Source: Bacteroidota bacterium (GTDB lineage: Bacteria > Bacteroidota > Bacteroidia > B-17B0 > Aurantibacillaceae). Taken from it: DNA of 64,000 bases. This document shows, one piece after another, positions 62,701 through 64,000 of the stretch (position 1 is its first letter; every line of letters starts with the position of its first letter). The stretch covers positions 1-64,000 of the forward strand of contig JACCXH010000038.1 of assembly GCA_013697245.1 (NCBI GenBank), read 5' to 3'. The notes under the pieces were generated by a model that was not told the DNA's origin, ran no database searches, and saw only the letters and a program-made list of their open reading frames with translations. Both the position numbers and the translations under genes were made by a program.

Positions 62701-63290
62701 TATAGCGAAAGAGTGTCTTTTATAACTGTTGGTAATTGCCCGTTGTTCCTCACTTTTATAAGGTCTTCAATTCCTTTTAAAGCAGTTTTAAACTCCTGTA
62801 GACTTGTATAAAAAATTTGCAGTTGGTCGTGCCCGGTATTAATTAAATGATCGACCTCTTTTTTTTCCTGATTGGTATATTCAATTAATTTTTCTTCTGA
62901 AACAGACTTGTTCTTTACGTCCAATTTTAATTTTTCCAATTGCGAATTAATTAAGCTTGTTCTCGCTTTAATGGAGCTGCGATTGAGCGAAAAACTCTCT
63001 AAATTGTTGCCGCTAGTATAAAATTGTTGTAAAAAATCAGCTTCCGTTTTAGTAACTGTATCTTTTACATTTTGTTGTATAAATTGTTTGTATTGACCAA
63101 AGCGTGAAATAGCTTTTTCTAAAATAACAGTATCTGTTTTATCAACTTCGTTCACCAAAAAATTCATAGCGCCCGAAAGACTATCCAGCGAGCGGCTTTT
63201 AGTTTCATATACATCGTGCCCGTTACATGATTGAAAAAATAATCCTGCAAAAAATAAAAGCAATATTATATTTTTAGCAGTTGCAATCAT
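62700..63290 (-). CDS. Lipoprotein with coiled coil, function unknown
   Basis: 196 residues. The N-terminus LLLFFAGLFFQSCNGHD is a lipoprotein signal with lipobox FQSC at Cys22. The rest is helical with long Lys/Glu/Gln stretches (IEYTNQEKKEVDHLINTGHDQLQIFYTSLQEFKTALKGIEDL), a likely coiled coil. I do not recognise the family. Its ATG touches the serS stop and its stop overlaps ybeY by one base. Confidence 0.7.
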   Translation of the reverse strand: MIATAKNIILLLFFAGLFFQSCNGHDVYETKSRSLDSLSGAMNFLVNEVDKTDTVILEKAISRFGQYKQFIQQNVKDTVTKTEADFLQQFYTSGNNLESFSLNRSSIKARTSLINSQLEKLKLDVKNKSVSEEKLIEYTNQEKKEVDHLINTGHDQLQIFYTSLQEFKTALKGIEDLIKVRNNGQLPTVIKDTLSL

Positions 63291-64000
63291 TTAGTTGATC
63301 ATATCAAAACCACAATATGGTACCAATACTTTTGGAATTTTAATCCCTTCAGGCGTTTGATTATTTTCTAATAAAGCTGCAACAATGCGTGGCAATGCTA
63401 AAGCACTGCCATTTAAACTATGTGCTAATTGGGTCTTGCCATTTGCATCTTTAAAACGGCATTTTAAACGGTTGGTTTGGAATGTTTCAAAATTACTAAC
63501 ACTGCTTACTTCTAACCAACGTTCCTGTGCGGCACTCCATACTTCCATATCGTAAGTTAAGGCGCTTGCAAAGCTCATATCGCCGCCACATAATTTTAAA
63601 GTACGGAAAGGCAATTCTAATTCTTTTAAAAGACCTGCAACGTATTCGCGCATTTCTTCAAGTGTTTCATAACTTTTATCGGGATGTGTGATCTGTACGA
63701 TCTCTACTTTATCAAATTGGTGCAAACGATTCAAGCCACGCACATCTTTTCCGTAACTTCCGGCTTCTCTTCTAAAACAAGGCGTGTAAGCCGTATTTTT
63801 TACAGGCAGATCTGTTTCTTTTAAAATAACATCTCGGTAAATATTTGTAACCGGCACCTCAGCCGTGGGAATTAAATATAAATTATCAATTGTGCAATGG
63901 TACATCTGTCCTTCCTTATCCGGTAACTGGCCTGTACCATAACCGCTATCCTCGTTCACTACAATTGGTGGTTGAATTTCGAGATATCCTTTTGCAGTAG
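63291..64000 (-). CDS. serS: Seryl-tRNA synthetase, C-terminal half (cut by window edge)
   Basis: The stop is at 63291 and the frame is open to the right edge, about 236 residues of an enzyme of about 420. It charges tRNA-Ser. The class II catalytic motifs are present: GYLEIQPPIVVNEDS, GTGQLPDKEGQMY, LYLIPTAEVPVTNIYRD, FRREAGSYGKDVRGLNRLHQF (motif 2), and NGSALALPRIVAALLENNQ (motif 3). The N-terminal tRNA-binding coiled coil is outside the window. It is first of a coupled set with the lipoprotein, ybeY and DUF3592. Confidence 0.95.
   Translation of the reverse strand, partial: TAKGYLEIQPPIVVNEDSGYGTGQLPDKEGQMYHCTIDNLYLIPTAEVPVTNIYRDVILKETDLPVKNTAYTPCFRREAGSYGKDVRGLNRLHQFDKVEIVQITHPDKSYETLEEMREYVAGLLKELELPFRTLKLCGGDMSFASALTYDMEVWSAAQERWLEVSSVSNFETFQTNRLKCRFKDANGKTQLAHSLNGSALALPRIVAALLENNQTPEGIKIPKVLVPYCGFDMIN

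Noticed and set aside
1-64000. CRISPR arrays, IS elements, phage genes, integrase/attachment sites, rRNA
   Set aside because: I looked for regularly spaced repeats, transposase or integrase motifs and rRNA-like conserved segments and saw none.

Overview
The window reads as AT-rich chromosomal DNA of a free-living member of the Bacteroidota, near the Flavobacteriales/Sphingobacteriales/Cytophagales. The evidence is secreted proteins with type IX secretion (T9SS) C-terminal sorting domains of type A (ending after a YPNP-like motif) and type B (gliding-motility type, NVFTPNGDG...WDGK), promoters of the TTTG-N18-20-TAnnTTTG kind, and families typical of the phylum (DUF1599 + BT_3928-like DoxX, DUF5686, DUF4159, DUF3820, TPR-SpoIIE phosphatases, two-component-propeller repeats). 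I cannot name a genus. I see no prophage, IS element, CRISPR array or integrated element; this is mostly core genome with an accessory layer of secreted proteins and their debris.

Layout. 1-5663 (minus): two very large repetitive secreted proteins (one cut by the left edge) and a small thioredoxin-like protein. 5826-17310 (plus): fabG, a von Willebrand-A membrane protein, a chagasin-like lipoprotein, a fatty-acid desaturase, lpdA, purE, a DciA/DUF721 protein, an M28 peptidase, rocD, a bestrophin and an rRNA methyltransferase. 17428-18135 (minus): comB. 18237-22785 (plus): a tight heptose operon gmhA / TPR-SpoIIE phosphatase / hddC / gmhB / glycosyltransferase. 22860-25532: a T9SS-exported metzincin-like protein. 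25588-33888 (minus): a GNAT enzyme, an HEASH-containing protein, and a complete tripartite RND efflux operon led by its own TetR regulator with a well-formed operator. 33977-43687: M23 peptidase (plus), then minus-strand O-antigen ligase, recQ and the coaX-OMP-lptC-small membrane protein-ABC permease series.

43793-43865 is tRNA-Phe with a near-consensus promoter and a terminator, followed directly by the fossil of a secreted leucine-rich-repeat-type protein. 44131-53969 is the accessory part: two OmpA-domain proteins flanking a SpoIIE phosphatase with a small co-transcribed partner, a T9SS GH25 lysozyme, a PepSY-like protein, a GNAT, a decayed T9SS protein, an orphan seven-bladed propeller and a secreted YciI-like protein. 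54057-58454 holds DUF3820, a DoxX-like protein, DUF1599 back to back with folP, and DUF4159. 58513 to the end has a DUF5686 outer-membrane protein, a TonB-domain protein, and the coupled minus-strand set serS (cut by the right edge) / lipoprotein / ybeY / DUF3592.

Working themes are envelope biogenesis (LptC, O-antigen ligase, heptose synthesis, M23 and GH25 hydrolases, RND efflux), T9SS export, and SpoIIE-type phosphatase signalling at two loci. The most notable things not captured by gene calling are a 10+12+10 bp palindrome spanning both promoter elements of tetR, two pseudogenes of secreted proteins, a degenerate heptamer tandem array, and three short palindromic repeats that look like dispersed elements, one of which supplies the stop codon of a gene. 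I did not find a clear undescribed multi-gene system; the best candidates are the SpoIIE/partner pair at 45494-46893 and the SpoIIE phosphatase inside the heptose operon.
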